Source of the DNA: an uncultured Jannaschia sp.
GTDB lineage: Bacteria > Pseudomonadota > Alphaproteobacteria > Rhodobacterales > Rhodobacteraceae
Direction: 5' to 3'
Length of the DNA stretch: 64,000 nucleotides
Assembly: GCF_947494055.1 (NCBI RefSeq)
Contig: NZ_CANLTR010000001.1
Coordinates: 62,001 to 126,000 of the forward strand
The translations under genes were made by a program, and so were the position numbers. Positions 54,077 to 62,815 of the stretch are shown here, in pieces. The first letter of the stretch is position 1, and each line of letters starts with the position of its first letter. The notes under the pieces were generated by a model that searched no databases, was not told the origin of the DNA, and saw only the letters and a list, made by a program, of their open reading frames with translations.

Positions 54077-55560
54077 GCGCGCTGACCGACCTGACGATCG
54101 CCGGGGCCCGCGACGCGCTGCGCGCCGGCGACACGAGCGCCGTGGCCCTCACCGAAGCGCATCTGGAGGCGGCGGAGGCCGCGGGTGCGCTCAATGCCTT
54201 CGTCCATCACACGCCCGACCTCGCGCGCGAGCAGGCTCGCGCCGCCGATGCCCGGCTCGAACGCGGCGACGCGCCCGCCATGTGCGGCATCCCGATCGGC
54301 GTGAAGGACCTGTTCTGCACGAAAGGCGTGCCGTCGCAGGCCGCCTCGCGCATCCTCGACGGCTTCCGCCCGGAATACGAGAGCACCGTCACCGACAAGC
54401 TCTTCACCTCGGGCGCGGTGATGCTGGGCAAGCTCAACATGGACGAGTTCGCGATGGGCTCGTCGAACGAAACCTCGACCTACGGCGCCGCGGTGAACCC
54501 GTGGCGCGCCGGCAACTCGGACGCGGCACTGACGCCCGGCGGCTCCTCGGGCGGATCGGCCGCCGCGGTGGCCGCGCGACTCTGCCTCGGCGCGACCGGC
54601 ACCGACACCGGCGGCTCGATCCGCCAGCCCGCCGCACTGACCGGGACCGTCGGCATCAAGCCGACCTACGGTCGCGTCAGCCGATGGGGCATCGTCGCCT
54701 TCGCATCCTCGCTCGACCAGGCCGGGCCGATGACGCGCAATGTCCGCGACGCCGCGATCATGCTCGGGGCGATGGCCGGCCACGACCCGAAGGATTCCAC
54801 CTCCGCCGAGCTGCCGGTTCCGGACTTCGAGGCGATGCTGACCGGGGACATCCGCGGTCAGGTCATCGGCATCCCGCGCGAATACCGCATCGACGGCATG
54901 CCCGACGAGGTGGAGGCGCATTGGCAGGACGGCATCGCCATGCTTCGCGACGCGGGCGCCGAAATCCGCGACATCTCCCTGCCGCACACGAAATACGCCC
55001 TGCCCGCCTACTACGTCATCGCCCCGGCCGAGGCGTCCTCCAACCTCGCGCGTTACGACGGCGTCCGCTTCGGCCGTCGCGCCGCGCTTTCCCAGGGCGA
55101 CGGCGTGACCGAGATGTACGAGAAGACCCGGGCCGAGGGCTTCGGCGCCGAGGTGCAGCGCCGGATCATGGTCGGCACCTACGTCCTCTCCGCGGGCTTC
55201 TACGACGCCTATTACAACCGCGCCCGAAAGGTCCGCGCCCTGATCAAGCGCGACTTCGAGGAGGCCTTCGCGAGCGGCATCGACGCCATCCTGACGCCCG
55301 CGACCCCCAGCCCGGCCTTCGAGCTTGGCGCGATGGCGGAGGCCGATCCGATCGAGATGTACCTGCAGGACGTGTTCACCGTCACGGTGAACCTCGCCGG
55401 CCTGCCGGGCATCGCGCTGCCGACGGGCCAGGACCGGCGCGGCCTGCCCCTTGGGCTGCAACTCATCGGACGACCGTGGGAGGAAGGCGCGCTTCTCAAT
55501 GCCGCACAATGTCTCGAGGATCGAGCCGGGTTCGTGGCGCAACCGGAGAAATGGTGGTAG
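54073..55560 (+). CDS. gatA: Aspartyl/glutamyl-tRNA amidotransferase subunit A
   Basis: A 495-residue amidase that frees ammonia from Gln/Asn to convert Glu-tRNA-Gln (or Asp-tRNA-Asn). Ser-cisSer-Lys triad: Lys in [13 protein letters not shown], Ser in [15 protein letters not shown] and [11 protein letters not shown]. Together with GatC and AspRS it supports indirect Gln or Asn charging. Length matches the family. Confidence 0.94.
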   Translation: MSALTDLTIAGARDALRAGDTSAVALTEAHLEAAEAAGALNAFVHHTPDLAREQARAADARLERGDAPAMCGIPIGVKDLFCTKGVPSQAASRILDGFRPEYESTVTDKLFTSGAVMLGKLNMDEFAMGSSNETSTYGAAVNPWRAGNSDAALTPGGSSGGSAAAVAARLCLGATGTDTGGSIRQPAALTGTVGIKPTYGRVSRWGIVAFASSLDQAGPMTRNVRDAAIMLGAMAGHDPKDSTSAELPVPDFEAMLTGDIRGQVIGIPREYRIDGMPDEVEAHWQDGIAMLRDAGAEIRDISLPHTKYALPAYYVIAPAEASSNLARYDGVRFGRRAALSQGDGVTEMYEKTRAEGFGAEVQRRIMVGTYVLSAGFYDAYYNRARKVRALIKRDFEEAFASGIDAILTPATPSPAFELGAMAEADPIEMYLQDVFTVTVNLAGLPGIALPTGQDRRGLPLGLQLIGRPWEEGALLNAAQCLEDRAGFVAQPEKWW

Positions 55561-55588
55561 CACGTCCGAAACCGAAGCGAGGTTCGAG

Positions 55589-56386
55589 ATGCGCGCGATC
55601 CCCATCCTGATCACTTTGCCGACGCTCGTCGCCCTGGCGGCCTGCGCCCCCTCCGTTCCCGAGAGCGCCATCGTCCAGCCGTCGGGCTACCAGGCGGGCT
55701 TCGACACGCCGGCCGCCGGCCGGCGGGGCTCCTTCGAGAGAATGTCGCAGGACCCGTTCGGCTTCGACACGCCCGCCACGACCCAGACCGAGGCCGAGCG
55801 TCTGGCCGGCGAGACCCGCAACGTGCTGGGCCAGCCACCGCTCGCCGCCAATCCGCTTGGCGACATGGGCCCGGTCTCCGCCCCCGCGCCGCTTCCCGAC
55901 GCCGCGACCTCGCCGGTCCCCGCGCCCGGCAGCACGGCCCTCACCAATCTCAGCGCATCCTCGCTGAATGTCGGCGATCTGGATCGCGACAATCCGGCGA
56001 TCAGCAACGAGCAGGATTTCGAGGCCGTGTCGGCCCAGCGCGGCATCGCCGCCGACGCCGAACGGCTCCGCATCGCCCGCGAGCAATACCGGCTCGCGAC
56101 CCCGACCGAGCTGGAGCGGCCGGACAGCACCGGGCCCAACATCTTCGCCTACGCGCTCGGCCCCGCGCACCCGGTCGGGACGGCCGCCTATCGCCGGGGG
56201 CTGCGCGCCTCGGCCACGCGCGCCGCGCAGCAATGCGCCGCCTACAGCAGCCCCGACCTCGCGCAGGAAGCCTTCCTCGAAGCCGGCGGGCCGAGCCGGG
56301 ATCGTCTCGGTCTCGACCCCGACGGCGACGGGAATGCCTGCGACTGGAACCCGGCCGTCGTGCGGACCCTCGTCCAGTCGAACTGA
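55589..56386 (+). CDS. Lipoprotein with an excalibur-like calcium motif
   Basis: A 265-residue membrane-anchored protein: signal with lipobox LAAC (Cys19), then a Pro/Ala/Ser-rich disordered region (20-150), then a C-terminal domain ending with DPDGDGNACDWNP, an excalibur-like D-x-D-x-D-G calcium loop with the usual conserved Cys pair (QQCAAY and ACDW). Cell-surface calcium binding is inferred. It lies 28 bp after gatA and 8 bp before the amidase. Confidence 0.75.
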   Translation: MRAIPILITLPTLVALAACAPSVPESAIVQPSGYQAGFDTPAAGRRGSFERMSQDPFGFDTPATTQTEAERLAGETRNVLGQPPLAANPLGDMGPVSAPAPLPDAATSPVPAPGSTALTNLSASSLNVGDLDRDNPAISNEQDFEAVSAQRGIAADAERLRIAREQYRLATPTELERPDSTGPNIFAYALGPAHPVGTAAYRRGLRASATRAAQQCAAYSSPDLAQEAFLEAGGPSRDRLGLDPDGDGNACDWNPAVVRTLVQSN

Positions 56387-56394
56387 CCCACCTG

Positions 56395-57060
56395 ATGCGG
56401 ATCGCGGACCGGCCGAGTCCGAACCACGGGCCGCGCCGCGGCGGCGTGACCCGGCCTCACCTGATCGTCCTGCACTACACGGCGATGAGGGGCGGCCCCG
56501 GCCCCGCGATCAAGCGGCTCTGCGATCCGGCGACCGAAGTGTCATGCCACTATGTCTTGGGCGAGACCGGCGACGTGAGCCGCCTCGTCCCGGAAGAGCA
56601 TCGCGCCTGGCACGCCGGTGCCGGCCGATGGGGCCCGTGGGACGACATCAATTCGCGCTCGCTCGGGATCGAGCTCTCGAACGACGCCGTTTCCCCGTTC
56701 CCGGCGCCGCAGATGGACGCCCTCGAAGCGTTGCTCGCCGACCTCATGGCGCGTCACGACATCGCGCCGCAGGGCGTCATCGGCCATTCGGATTGCGCCC
56801 CCGGCCGCAAGATCGACCCAGGTCTGCGCTTCGACTGGCGCCGCCTTGCGCGAAACGGCCTGGCGGTCTGGCCGAACGTCCGCGAAGCTGCGCCCCCCGC
56901 GTTCCGGGACTTTGCCCACGCCTTCGGCTACACGGCCGCGGTCGACGACGCGACCTGCCTCGACGCTTTCCGCCTTCGCTTCCGTCCCGGCGCACGCGGC
57001 CCGCTCGACGCGGTCGACGCCGGCCTCGCCGCGGACCTCGCTCACCGTTTTCCCCTCTGA
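56395..57060 (+). CDS. N-acetylmuramoyl-L-alanine amidase (AmpD-like)
   Basis: A 221-residue Zn amidase of the amidase_2 fold. Zn ligands are H in IVLHYTAMRGG, H in HRAWHAGAG and the C-terminal H/C pair in GHSDCAPGRKIDPG; E in GIELSN is catalytic. No signal peptide, so a cytosolic muropeptide-recycling role (AmpD: 1,6-anhydro-MurNAc-peptide) is likely. The C-terminal 60 residues after the amidase domain resemble a PG-binding-like helical extension. Confidence 0.88.
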   Translation: MRIADRPSPNHGPRRGGVTRPHLIVLHYTAMRGGPGPAIKRLCDPATEVSCHYVLGETGDVSRLVPEEHRAWHAGAGRWGPWDDINSRSLGIELSNDAVSPFPAPQMDALEALLADLMARHDIAPQGVIGHSDCAPGRKIDPGLRFDWRRLARNGLAVWPNVREAAPPAFRDFAHAFGYTAAVDDATCLDAFRLRFRPGARGPLDAVDAGLAADLAHRFPL

Positions 57061-57125
57061 GCCTTCTTCTTGGCGGAAATACTCCCGCCGGAGGCTCCAC
57101 CGGTTGCGGCGGGCCCCGATGCCCG

Positions 57126-57154
57126 TTGACGCGCGGACTGGGCCGACCTAACCG
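57126..57154 (+). promoter_or_regulatory. Promoter of rnpB
   Basis: TTGACG (57126-57131), 17-bp spacer, TAACCG (57149-57154), then six bases to the predicted 5' end of RNase P RNA at 57161. The spacing to the RNA is ideal. Confidence 0.6.
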
Positions 57155-57160
57155 CATCGC

Positions 57161-57527
57161 GTGCGGGGGGCCGGACGGCCGCGGAGCACCTGCTCCGAGG
57201 AAAGTCCGGACTCCACGAAGTGACGGTGCCGGGTAACGCCCGGGCGGGGAGACCCGACGGACAGCGCCACAGAGAACAGACCGCCCTGCATGCAGGGCAA
57301 GGGTGAAACGGTGGGGCAAGAGCCCACCGGGGGGGCGGCAACGTCCCCCGCATGGCAAGCCCCACCGGGAGCAATGCCGAATAGGGATCGCGCGCCTGCA
57401 AGGGCAAGGGTGCTTCGCCCGGCGATCCGGGTTGGCAGCTCGAGGCCGCGAAGCGATTCGCGGTCCAGAGGAATGGTCGTCGCCGCGGGATCCGCGGTAC
57501 AGAATCCGGCTTACAGGCCCCCCGCAC
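57161..57527 (+). ncRNA. rnpB: RNase P RNA, class A
   Basis: The catalytic RNA that removes 5' leaders from pre-tRNAs. The conserved core is seen: GAGGAAAGTCCGG near the start, ACAGAGAACAGACCGCC, AAGGGTGAAACGGTG and AAGAGCCCACC in the specificity and J regions, GAGGAATGG and ACAGAATCCGGCTTACAGG at the 3' part. P1 is formed by GTGCGGGGGGCC (57161-57172) and GGCCCCCCGCAC (57516-57527), which sets the ends. About 367 nt, alphaproteobacterial type A. No clear intrinsic terminator follows. Confidence 0.96.
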
Positions 57528-57669
57528 CCGCTGACATGGGCCGGTATCGGCAGGAAACCGCCAATAATGGCGGGCACATCCGGGAACTTCCGTGAATTAA
57601 CGATCTTTCCCTTGTGCCACCGCCCTTACGCACGCCTGATCTCCGGGCGAAGAGACCGATCACGAGCCC

Positions 57670-58059
57670 ATGACGAGACTTGCCATCCGAGAGATGCCAC
57701 CGGCCGAAGACGATCGAGGCGATGCAGGGTCGGAGGACGTCCGGACGATCGTCGCCGAGGGGCGGCGAGGGCTTCTGCATCGGGACGGTCGGATCGTGCT
57801 CCTCAATCCGGCCTTGCTGCACGAACTCGGCTTCCGCCGGGACGACGATCTGCGCGGCCTCGCCTTCACGAGCTTCTGGAGCTTCGAGGACCGCGACGCC
57901 GTCGCGCAGGCCGTGGACGCCGCGGGCGACGATGCGCGGACCCTTCGGCTCGACCTGCGCTATCACAGCGGCAGGGACGAGACCCGCGACGTCGTCTTCC
58001 GACGCGCGCCGGTCGAGGCCTATACGCTCGTCGAGTTGCGGGACGGGCCGACAGGCTGA
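57670..58059 (+). CDS. Stand-alone PAS-like protein
   Basis: A 129-residue protein made almost wholly of a PAS-like fold: [40 protein letters not shown] and a later strand region [18 protein letters not shown]. It has no kinase or effector domain. A short PAS may sense a ligand and partner with another protein. The start ATG 57670 is taken although no strong ribosome-binding site is visible. It sits between rnpB and rpmG. Confidence 0.6.
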   Translation: MTRLAIREMPPAEDDRGDAGSEDVRTIVAEGRRGLLHRDGRIVLLNPALLHELGFRRDDDLRGLAFTSFWSFEDRDAVAQAVDAAGDDARTLRLDLRYHSGRDETRDVVFRRAPVEAYTLVELRDGPTG

Positions 58060-58165
58060 CGCCGCCCTGCGGCTTGACACCCGGGGGTCAGCGGCTAGAA
58101 GGCGGCTTCCCGGATTTTGCGGCCGGCCCGGCGACCTGCCCCCGGCCGGCAGAAGGAGAGACCAG

Positions 58166-58333
58166 ATGGCGAAACCCACCACGATCAAGATCCGGCTGAA
58201 TTCCTCGGCCGGCACCGGCCACTTCTACGTCACCAAGAAGAACGCCCGCACCATGACCGAGAAGATGGTCGTGCGGAAGTTCGACCCGGTGGCGCGCAAG
58301 CATGTCGAATACAAGGAAGGCAAGATCAAGTAA
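58166..58333 (+). CDS. rpmG: 50S ribosomal protein bL33
   Basis: A 55-residue ribosomal protein of the Cys-free bL33 type ([48 protein letters not shown]). AAGGAGAG precedes ATG 58166. Absence of CxxC pairs means the Zn-independent form. Confidence 0.95.
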   Translation: MAKPTTIKIRLNSSAGTGHFYVTKKNARTMTEKMVVRKFDPVARKHVEYKEGKIK

Positions 58334-58408
58334 GGCGCCGCGCCCGAACGATTCTGCCGAGCCGATCAGGGGCCGCGCCGGGGAACAACCCGCGCGGCCC
58401 TTCGCATG

Positions 58409-59563
58409 TCAGGCGAGCAGCCGCGGGTCCGATCCCATTTCGAGACCCGGAAAGATCAGCGTCTCGAGCGCCGTGCGATCCGTGCCGAACAGATCGTGCA
58501 GCGCCCAGGCCGCGTAGGCGCGCACGTCGCGCGTCGGCATCAGGTCGCGGCCGTCGAGAAGTTGCGCTTCCGCGAGACCGGGCCAATCGCCCCAGACACG
58601 GCCGCCATCCAGCGCGCCCCCGGCCATCAGCATCGTGCCGCCGGTCCCGTGATCGGTGCCCATCGTGCCGTTCTGCGCCGCCGTTCGCCCGAACTCGGTC
58701 ATGGCGAGCACAATCGTCCGGTCCCAGACCTCGCCCAGATCCTCCCGGAGGCGCAGAAGCCCGCTCGTCACCGTCTCCAGCCCGCGCGCGACCTGCTTCG
58801 GCTGGCCGCGATGCGAATCCCAGCCGCCGATCGAGAGCGTGGCGATCCGCGCATCGGCCCGGAGCTGTGCCGCCGAGAAGGCGAAGAGCGCATCGGCCCG
58901 GCGCGCATTGCCGACCCCCGTCACACCGGCGAGTTCCAATGCGGCCTCGGCGTTCTCCCGGAACAGGGGATCGTCGTGATAGGTGTGGAGCAGCAGGTCC
59001 ACCGTCGCCGGTGCGAGGTCGAGCTGCGCGTCGGGCGCCCAACTCGAATAATCCGACGCGCCCCGCAGGATCAGCATCTCGTCGCGCCCGACCGCGAAGG
59101 CCGTCCGCCCGGTCGCGCCGGGCATCGTCGCGAGCAGCCGGTTGAGCCATCCGTCGCGCTGGCGTGCGTCCGGCACCTCGCCCGCCGTTCCGGCTTCGAG
59201 GATGTCCTGCCCGTCGAAATGGCTGCGCTTGCCCCGGTAGGGCGTGCTGACCGCCTGCGCGAAGCCCAGATCGCCCGCTTTCCACAGCGGAAGGAGGGGC
59301 CCCAGCGCGGGATGCAGCGCATGGAAGCCGGTCAGGTCGAATGCCCCCGCCGCCGGCCCGATCGCGAAGCCGGGCCGCAGGCGGGCGAGGTCCGGGTCAC
59401 CGTAGGGTTGCAGCGCGTCGAGCCCGTCCATCGCCCCGCGCAGGATGACGACGACCAGCCGGTTCTCCCCCGGCGCCGAGGCGAAGGCCATCGGCGTGGC
59501 CAGCGGATAGGCCGCGGCGGAGCAGCCCAGAAGGCTCAGGAAACGGCGTCGGTCCATGCTCAT
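58409..59563 (-). CDS. DUF1501 family protein (Tat-exported)
   Basis: A 384-residue secreted protein with a Tat signal (MDRRRFLSLLGCSAAA), of the sulfatase/alkaline-phosphatase-like DUF1501 family. Typical stretches: VVVILRGAMDGLDALQPYGD, FALHPALGPLLPLWKAGDL, TEFGRTAAQN and GTDHGTGGTMLMAG. Function unknown. It is coupled to the DUF1800 gene by ATGA (start 59563), the pair being widely co-inherited. Confidence 0.88.
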   Translation of the reverse strand: MSMDRRRFLSLLGCSAAAYPLATPMAFASAPGENRLVVVILRGAMDGLDALQPYGDPDLARLRPGFAIGPAAGAFDLTGFHALHPALGPLLPLWKAGDLGFAQAVSTPYRGKRSHFDGQDILEAGTAGEVPDARQRDGWLNRLLATMPGATGRTAFAVGRDEMLILRGASDYSSWAPDAQLDLAPATVDLLLHTYHDDPLFRENAEAALELAGVTGVGNARRADALFAFSAAQLRADARIATLSIGGWDSHRGQPKQVARGLETVTSGLLRLREDLGEVWDRTIVLAMTEFGRTAAQNGTMGTDHGTGGTMLMAGGALDGGRVWGDWPGLAEAQLLDGRDLMPTRDVRAYAAWALHDLFGTDRTALETLIFPGLEMGSDPRLLA

Positions 59564-60906
59564 CTCCGTTGGAACTCCGGCGAGGACAGGACGAGGCCCA
59601 CGCCCGCCGTCCGGTCTTCCGCCGCCTTGGCCGCGAAGCGCAGCCGTTCGGTCGCGAGCGGCCCCAGCGCCGTCTCGACCAGTTCGCGCGGATCGGGCGG
59701 CGGCGTCCGCCATCCCGCGGCCGACATCGCCCAGTCGAGCCGCGCGGCAAGCCCCTGCGGCGTGATCCAGATCGACGCGTCCTCCGGCCAGCCATTCGGC
59801 CCCGGCGGCCGCAGCCACGGTTGCCCCATCCGCTCCATCGGCCGATGCAGGCGCTGCCGCAGCTCCGACAGCTTCGCGCCGTCGATGATCCCCGCCGCAT
59901 CCGTCGCCCGGATGGCGGCGGCCATGAAGTCCAGCGGCGTGCGGACCTTCGCCAGCACCGGCTCCCACGCGGCGGGGTGGTCGAGCATCGCCGCGTAGAC
60001 CGCCATCAGGTCTCCGTCCGACCGGATCCAGGCCGCCTCCATGGCGTCGATCAACGCGCCGGGCGGGTTGTCGGAGACGAAATGATGCGCGAGCTTGCCT
60101 GAGACGTGGCGCGCCGTCGCCGGATGCACGGCCAGATCGTCGAGCACGGCGTCGATATCCGCGCGCTTCGGCTTGCCGCCGCCGTAACTGCGGCCCAGCA
60201 CCGTCTCCGCCCCCGGCTCCGCCATGTTCGGCTGGAACCGCGTCTGGCCCTGCTTGTCCTGCGTCAGCCCGGTCAGCAGCTCGGCCAGCTCGCGCACGTC
60301 GGTCTGCGTGTAGGCCGTCCCCACGCCCAACGTGTGCAGCTCCAGCACCTCCCGCGCCAGGTTCTCGTTCAGCCCCCCGCCCCGCCGCCCGCGCGGCGAG
60401 CCGGGCCCGGTGGAGCGCACCTGGTCGAGATAGTTCAGCATCGCCGGATGCGTGACCGCGGCCTTCAGGAGGGTGGCGAAGTCGCCGGCGACATGCGGCC
60501 GGATCGCGTCCTCGACATAGCCCGCCACGGTCCGGCGCAGGATGTTCGCCCCCTCGATGACGGCGAAATGTCCGGTCCAGAACCAGACCAGCCGTTCCCG
60601 CATCCCGTCCGACGTCCGCGCGCCGCGCAGGAGCGTGGCGGCCAGGTCCTGCACGTAGAGCCGATCCTCCCCCTGGCGGACCTTCTGGTAGCGCTCGTCG
60701 GCGGCCGGATCGTCCCGCTTGGCCTTCCGCAGGCGCGCGATCTCGGCCCGCGTCTCCATCCGCGCGTCCCAGCCGGGGATCGGCACCTCGCCCGCAATCG
60801 CGTCCGGCCCCTCGAGCGCGGAAAGAAGCGCCGCCGGCCCGTCCGGGGCGGCAATCGAAGGGCTCAGGCCGGTGCCGAACCGGATCGCGGCGAGGGTCGG
60901 GATCAT
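59560..60906 (-). CDS. DUF1800 family protein
   Basis: A 448-residue all-helical protein: RLVWFWTGHFAV and NENLAREVLELHTLGVG are the DUF1800 hallmarks. No signal peptide is obvious, though other members are often exported or lipid-linked. It is translated just before the DUF1501 gene and overlaps it by 4 bp. Function unknown. Confidence 0.87.
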   Translation of the reverse strand: MIPTLAAIRFGTGLSPSIAAPDGPAALLSALEGPDAIAGEVPIPGWDARMETRAEIARLRKAKRDDPAADERYQKVRQGEDRLYVQDLAATLLRGARTSDGMRERLVWFWTGHFAVIEGANILRRTVAGYVEDAIRPHVAGDFATLLKAAVTHPAMLNYLDQVRSTGPGSPRGRRGGGLNENLAREVLELHTLGVGTAYTQTDVRELAELLTGLTQDKQGQTRFQPNMAEPGAETVLGRSYGGGKPKRADIDAVLDDLAVHPATARHVSGKLAHHFVSDNPPGALIDAMEAAWIRSDGDLMAVYAAMLDHPAAWEPVLAKVRTPLDFMAAAIRATDAAGIIDGAKLSELRQRLHRPMERMGQPWLRPPGPNGWPEDASIWITPQGLAARLDWAMSAAGWRTPPPDPRELVETALGPLATERLRFAAKAAEDRTAGVGLVLSSPEFQRR

Positions 60907-61007
60907 TCTGCCTAGATAGGCGTCCCCCGGGACCTTGGACAGAGGGATGCGGGGCCCGCTACCGAAACAGGGTGTGACACCGCCCCCGGGTCGGCTAGAG
61001 GTTGCCT

Positions 61008-61634
61008 ATGACGTCTGACGCGGCAATGGACCTGACCCGATTCCTGGGGGACGACCGCTTCGGCTGCGTCCTCGCCGACCCGCCGTGGCGGTTCGTCAAC
61101 CGCACCGGCAAGGTCGCGCCGGAGCACAAGCGGCTGGCCCGTTATCCCACGATGGGGGTGGACGAGATTTGCGCGCTCCCGGTGGCCGCGCATCTGGAGG
61201 AGCGGGCGCATTGCTACCTCTGGGTGCCGAACGCGCTCCTGCCGGAGGGGCTGCAGGTGCTGCAGGCCTGGGGATTCGCCTACAAGTCGAACGTCGTCTG
61301 GCACAAGGTGCGCAAGGACGGCGGCTCGGACGGGCGTGGCGTGGGATTCTACTTCCGCAACGTGACCGAGCTGCTGCTCTTCGGCGTGCGCGGCCGCGAC
61401 GTGCGCACGCTTCCGCCCGGGCGGCGGCAGGTGAACATGATCCAGACCCGCAAGCGTGAGCATTCCCGCAAGCCCGACGAGCAATACGACCTGATCGAGG
61501 ACTGCTCCTGGGGTCCCTATCTCGAACTCTTCGGCCGCGGGGTGCGCGACGGCTGGACGGTCTGGGGCAACCAGGCGGATGCCGACTACAAGCCGAGTTG
61601 GAAGACCTACGCCTACAACTCGGCGGCGGAGTAG
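61008..61634 (+). CDS. MT-A70 family adenine methyltransferase
   Basis: A 208-residue S-adenosylmethionine-dependent N6-adenine methyltransferase. The catalytic DPPW motif is D24-W27 (FGCVLADPPWRF), and LWVPNALLPEGLQVLQAWGF and a late FGRGVRDGWTVWGNQ are characteristic. Its gene faces a BglII/BstYI-like nuclease gene across 225 bp, so it probably protects host DNA from that nuclease. An orphan regulatory methylase is the alternative. I take ATG 61008. Confidence 0.88.
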   Translation: MTSDAAMDLTRFLGDDRFGCVLADPPWRFVNRTGKVAPEHKRLARYPTMGVDEICALPVAAHLEERAHCYLWVPNALLPEGLQVLQAWGFAYKSNVVWHKVRKDGGSDGRGVGFYFRNVTELLLFGVRGRDVRTLPPGRRQVNMIQTRKREHSRKPDEQYDLIEDCSWGPYLELFGRGVRDGWTVWGNQADADYKPSWKTYAYNSAAE

Positions 61635-61859
61635 GACCGGCCTGACGACAGGTTCTTTCGGAGTGCGGTGGCTTACGGTTCCGTCCCGCCCGGCGGCACG
61701 TAGGGCAGCCCCCGACCGCCCCCCAAGGCGGGAGCTTCGCCCCCACCCGCGGCCGGGCGCCGCCCTTTCCGACCCTCGGGTCGGACGAGCATCAGAGGCC
61801 CAGCGGTGCATGTCGCAGGCTCGATGACCGAACCGGGATAGCGCCCTGCCCCCGGGGGC
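61635..61859. other. Gap between the convergent methyltransferase and nuclease genes, with a dispersed repeat copy
   Basis: 225 bp with no supported gene. It contains the second copy (61717-61744) of a GC-rich 28-bp stretch also present at 21051-21078, with a GTGGCTT upstream in both. No clear terminator is seen despite the convergent layout. Confidence 0.5.
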
Positions 61860-62630
61860 TCACGAAAACAAATCCGGCCCCCGCGTCGCCGCCGGCAACT
61901 CGTCCACCACCGACGAGAGCGGCAGACCGACAAGGAGCAGCGGACAGGGATTGCCCACACCGCGCGCCACCCGCGTCGCGAGCTTCTCCCAATGTGTCGT
62001 CGCCTGCCCGTACTTGTCGGCCACGAAGCTGCGGGCGAAGGCGCGCGGAAAATCGGCCCCCAGCCGCAGGGCTTGGCCGATCATTCGCCGCTGCCGCGCC
62101 GTCCGCTCCTTCATGCCCCAGGCTTCCAGCTCGGCCGCGTCGCCGATTCCCTCGGCGCGCAGCACGCCCTCGACGAGATCGGGCATCGCCTCCTGCAGGG
62201 CCGCGCCCCGCGTCACGATGATCCCGAGCGAGATCGCCGATTGCGCGTGCAGCCGCTGGAAGTTCTCGAGATCACGGTCGAAGAACGGGTCCTTGTTGTT
62301 CCACTCGATCTCCAGCGCCAGCGTCCCCGCCCGCGCGCGCTTCACGTGGTCGATCTCGTGGCTGATCGCCTCGCGTTGCACGCCGTCGACGATGGTCCGG
62401 GTGACGAATTCGTGCTTGGGCCAGCCGTCCCGGTAGAGCGCGTCGCGCAGGCGCATCGTGCTCGCCGCCTGCCCGCCGCCCGAACCGATGATTTCCGCGG
62501 CCGTCAGGCGGAACGCGGCCAGCGCCTCGATCAGCCCTGCCACCGCGCCGGGGAAATCTCCCGCCAGGATCGCCTCGGCGTGGTTGCGGGTCTCGATGTC
62601 GAACCCGGCGTCGCGCAGCGCGTCGAACAT
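61860..62630 (-). CDS. BglII/BstYI-like type II restriction endonuclease
   Basis: A 256-residue protein. The central block has D94 (HEIDHVK), then E107-x-E109 in LEIEWNNKDPFFDRDL, then NFQRLHAQSAISLGIIVTRG, the arrangement of BglII and BstYI family nucleases (Asp ... Glu-x-Gln/Glu). GSGGGQAASTMRLRDALYRDG before it matches the recognition side of those enzymes. BglII cuts AGATCT and BstYI cuts RGATCY, but specificity here is unknown. It is the second gene of a unit led by a 21-codon ORF 30 bp upstream. Confidence 0.8.
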   Translation of the reverse strand: MFDALRDAGFDIETRNHAEAILAGDFPGAVAGLIEALAAFRLTAAEIIGSGGGQAASTMRLRDALYRDGWPKHEFVTRTIVDGVQREAISHEIDHVKRARAGTLALEIEWNNKDPFFDRDLENFQRLHAQSAISLGIIVTRGAALQEAMPDLVEGVLRAEGIGDAAELEAWGMKERTARQRRMIGQALRLGADFPRAFARSFVADKYGQATTHWEKLATRVARGVGNPCPLLLVGLPLSSVVDELPAATRGPDLFS

Positions 62631-62660
62631 CGCGCCGTCAGCGCCACCGGGCGGGCGGCG

Positions 62661-62726
62661 TCAGCGACCCCGCCGCATCCGCTTGAACAGCTTCCAGAGC
62701 GCGAAGATCTTGAACAGACGAGCCAT
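62661..62726 (-). CDS. Cationic micro-ORF ahead of the restriction endonuclease gene
   Basis: A 21-residue peptide: MARLFKIFALWKLF followed by KRMRRGR. One face is hydrophobic and aromatic (F5, F8, L10, W11, L13, F14), the other basic, i.e. an amphipathic cationic helix. AAGGGG lies before the ATG. The stop is 30 bp upstream of the nuclease start, so it could be a leader or regulatory peptide. Alternatively the peptide itself is a membrane-active product. Too short to prove by coding statistics. Confidence 0.45.
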   Translation of the reverse strand: MARLFKIFALWKLFKRMRRGR

Positions 62727-62815
62727 GGCATATCCCCTTCGTTGTCTCGGGTTTCGACGAGACCAACGCGGCACGCGGCCGGAGGTTCACCGATCCGGTC
62801 AGCGCCATGCCGGAC

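Noticed and set aside
57061-57120. Hairpin after the amidase gene as a terminator
   Set aside because: GGCGG...CCGCC has no T tract on either strand; it looks like part of a dispersed repeat.
61860-62630. Avoidance of AGATCT as support for BglII-type specificity
   Set aside because: AGATCT occurs at several places in the window (for example near 14912, 21967, 38152 and 62704), so no depletion is visible and the specificity remains open.
61008-62726. Prophage remnant around the methyltransferase and nuclease
   Set aside because: No integrase, structural or lysis gene is present, and composition matches the chromosome.
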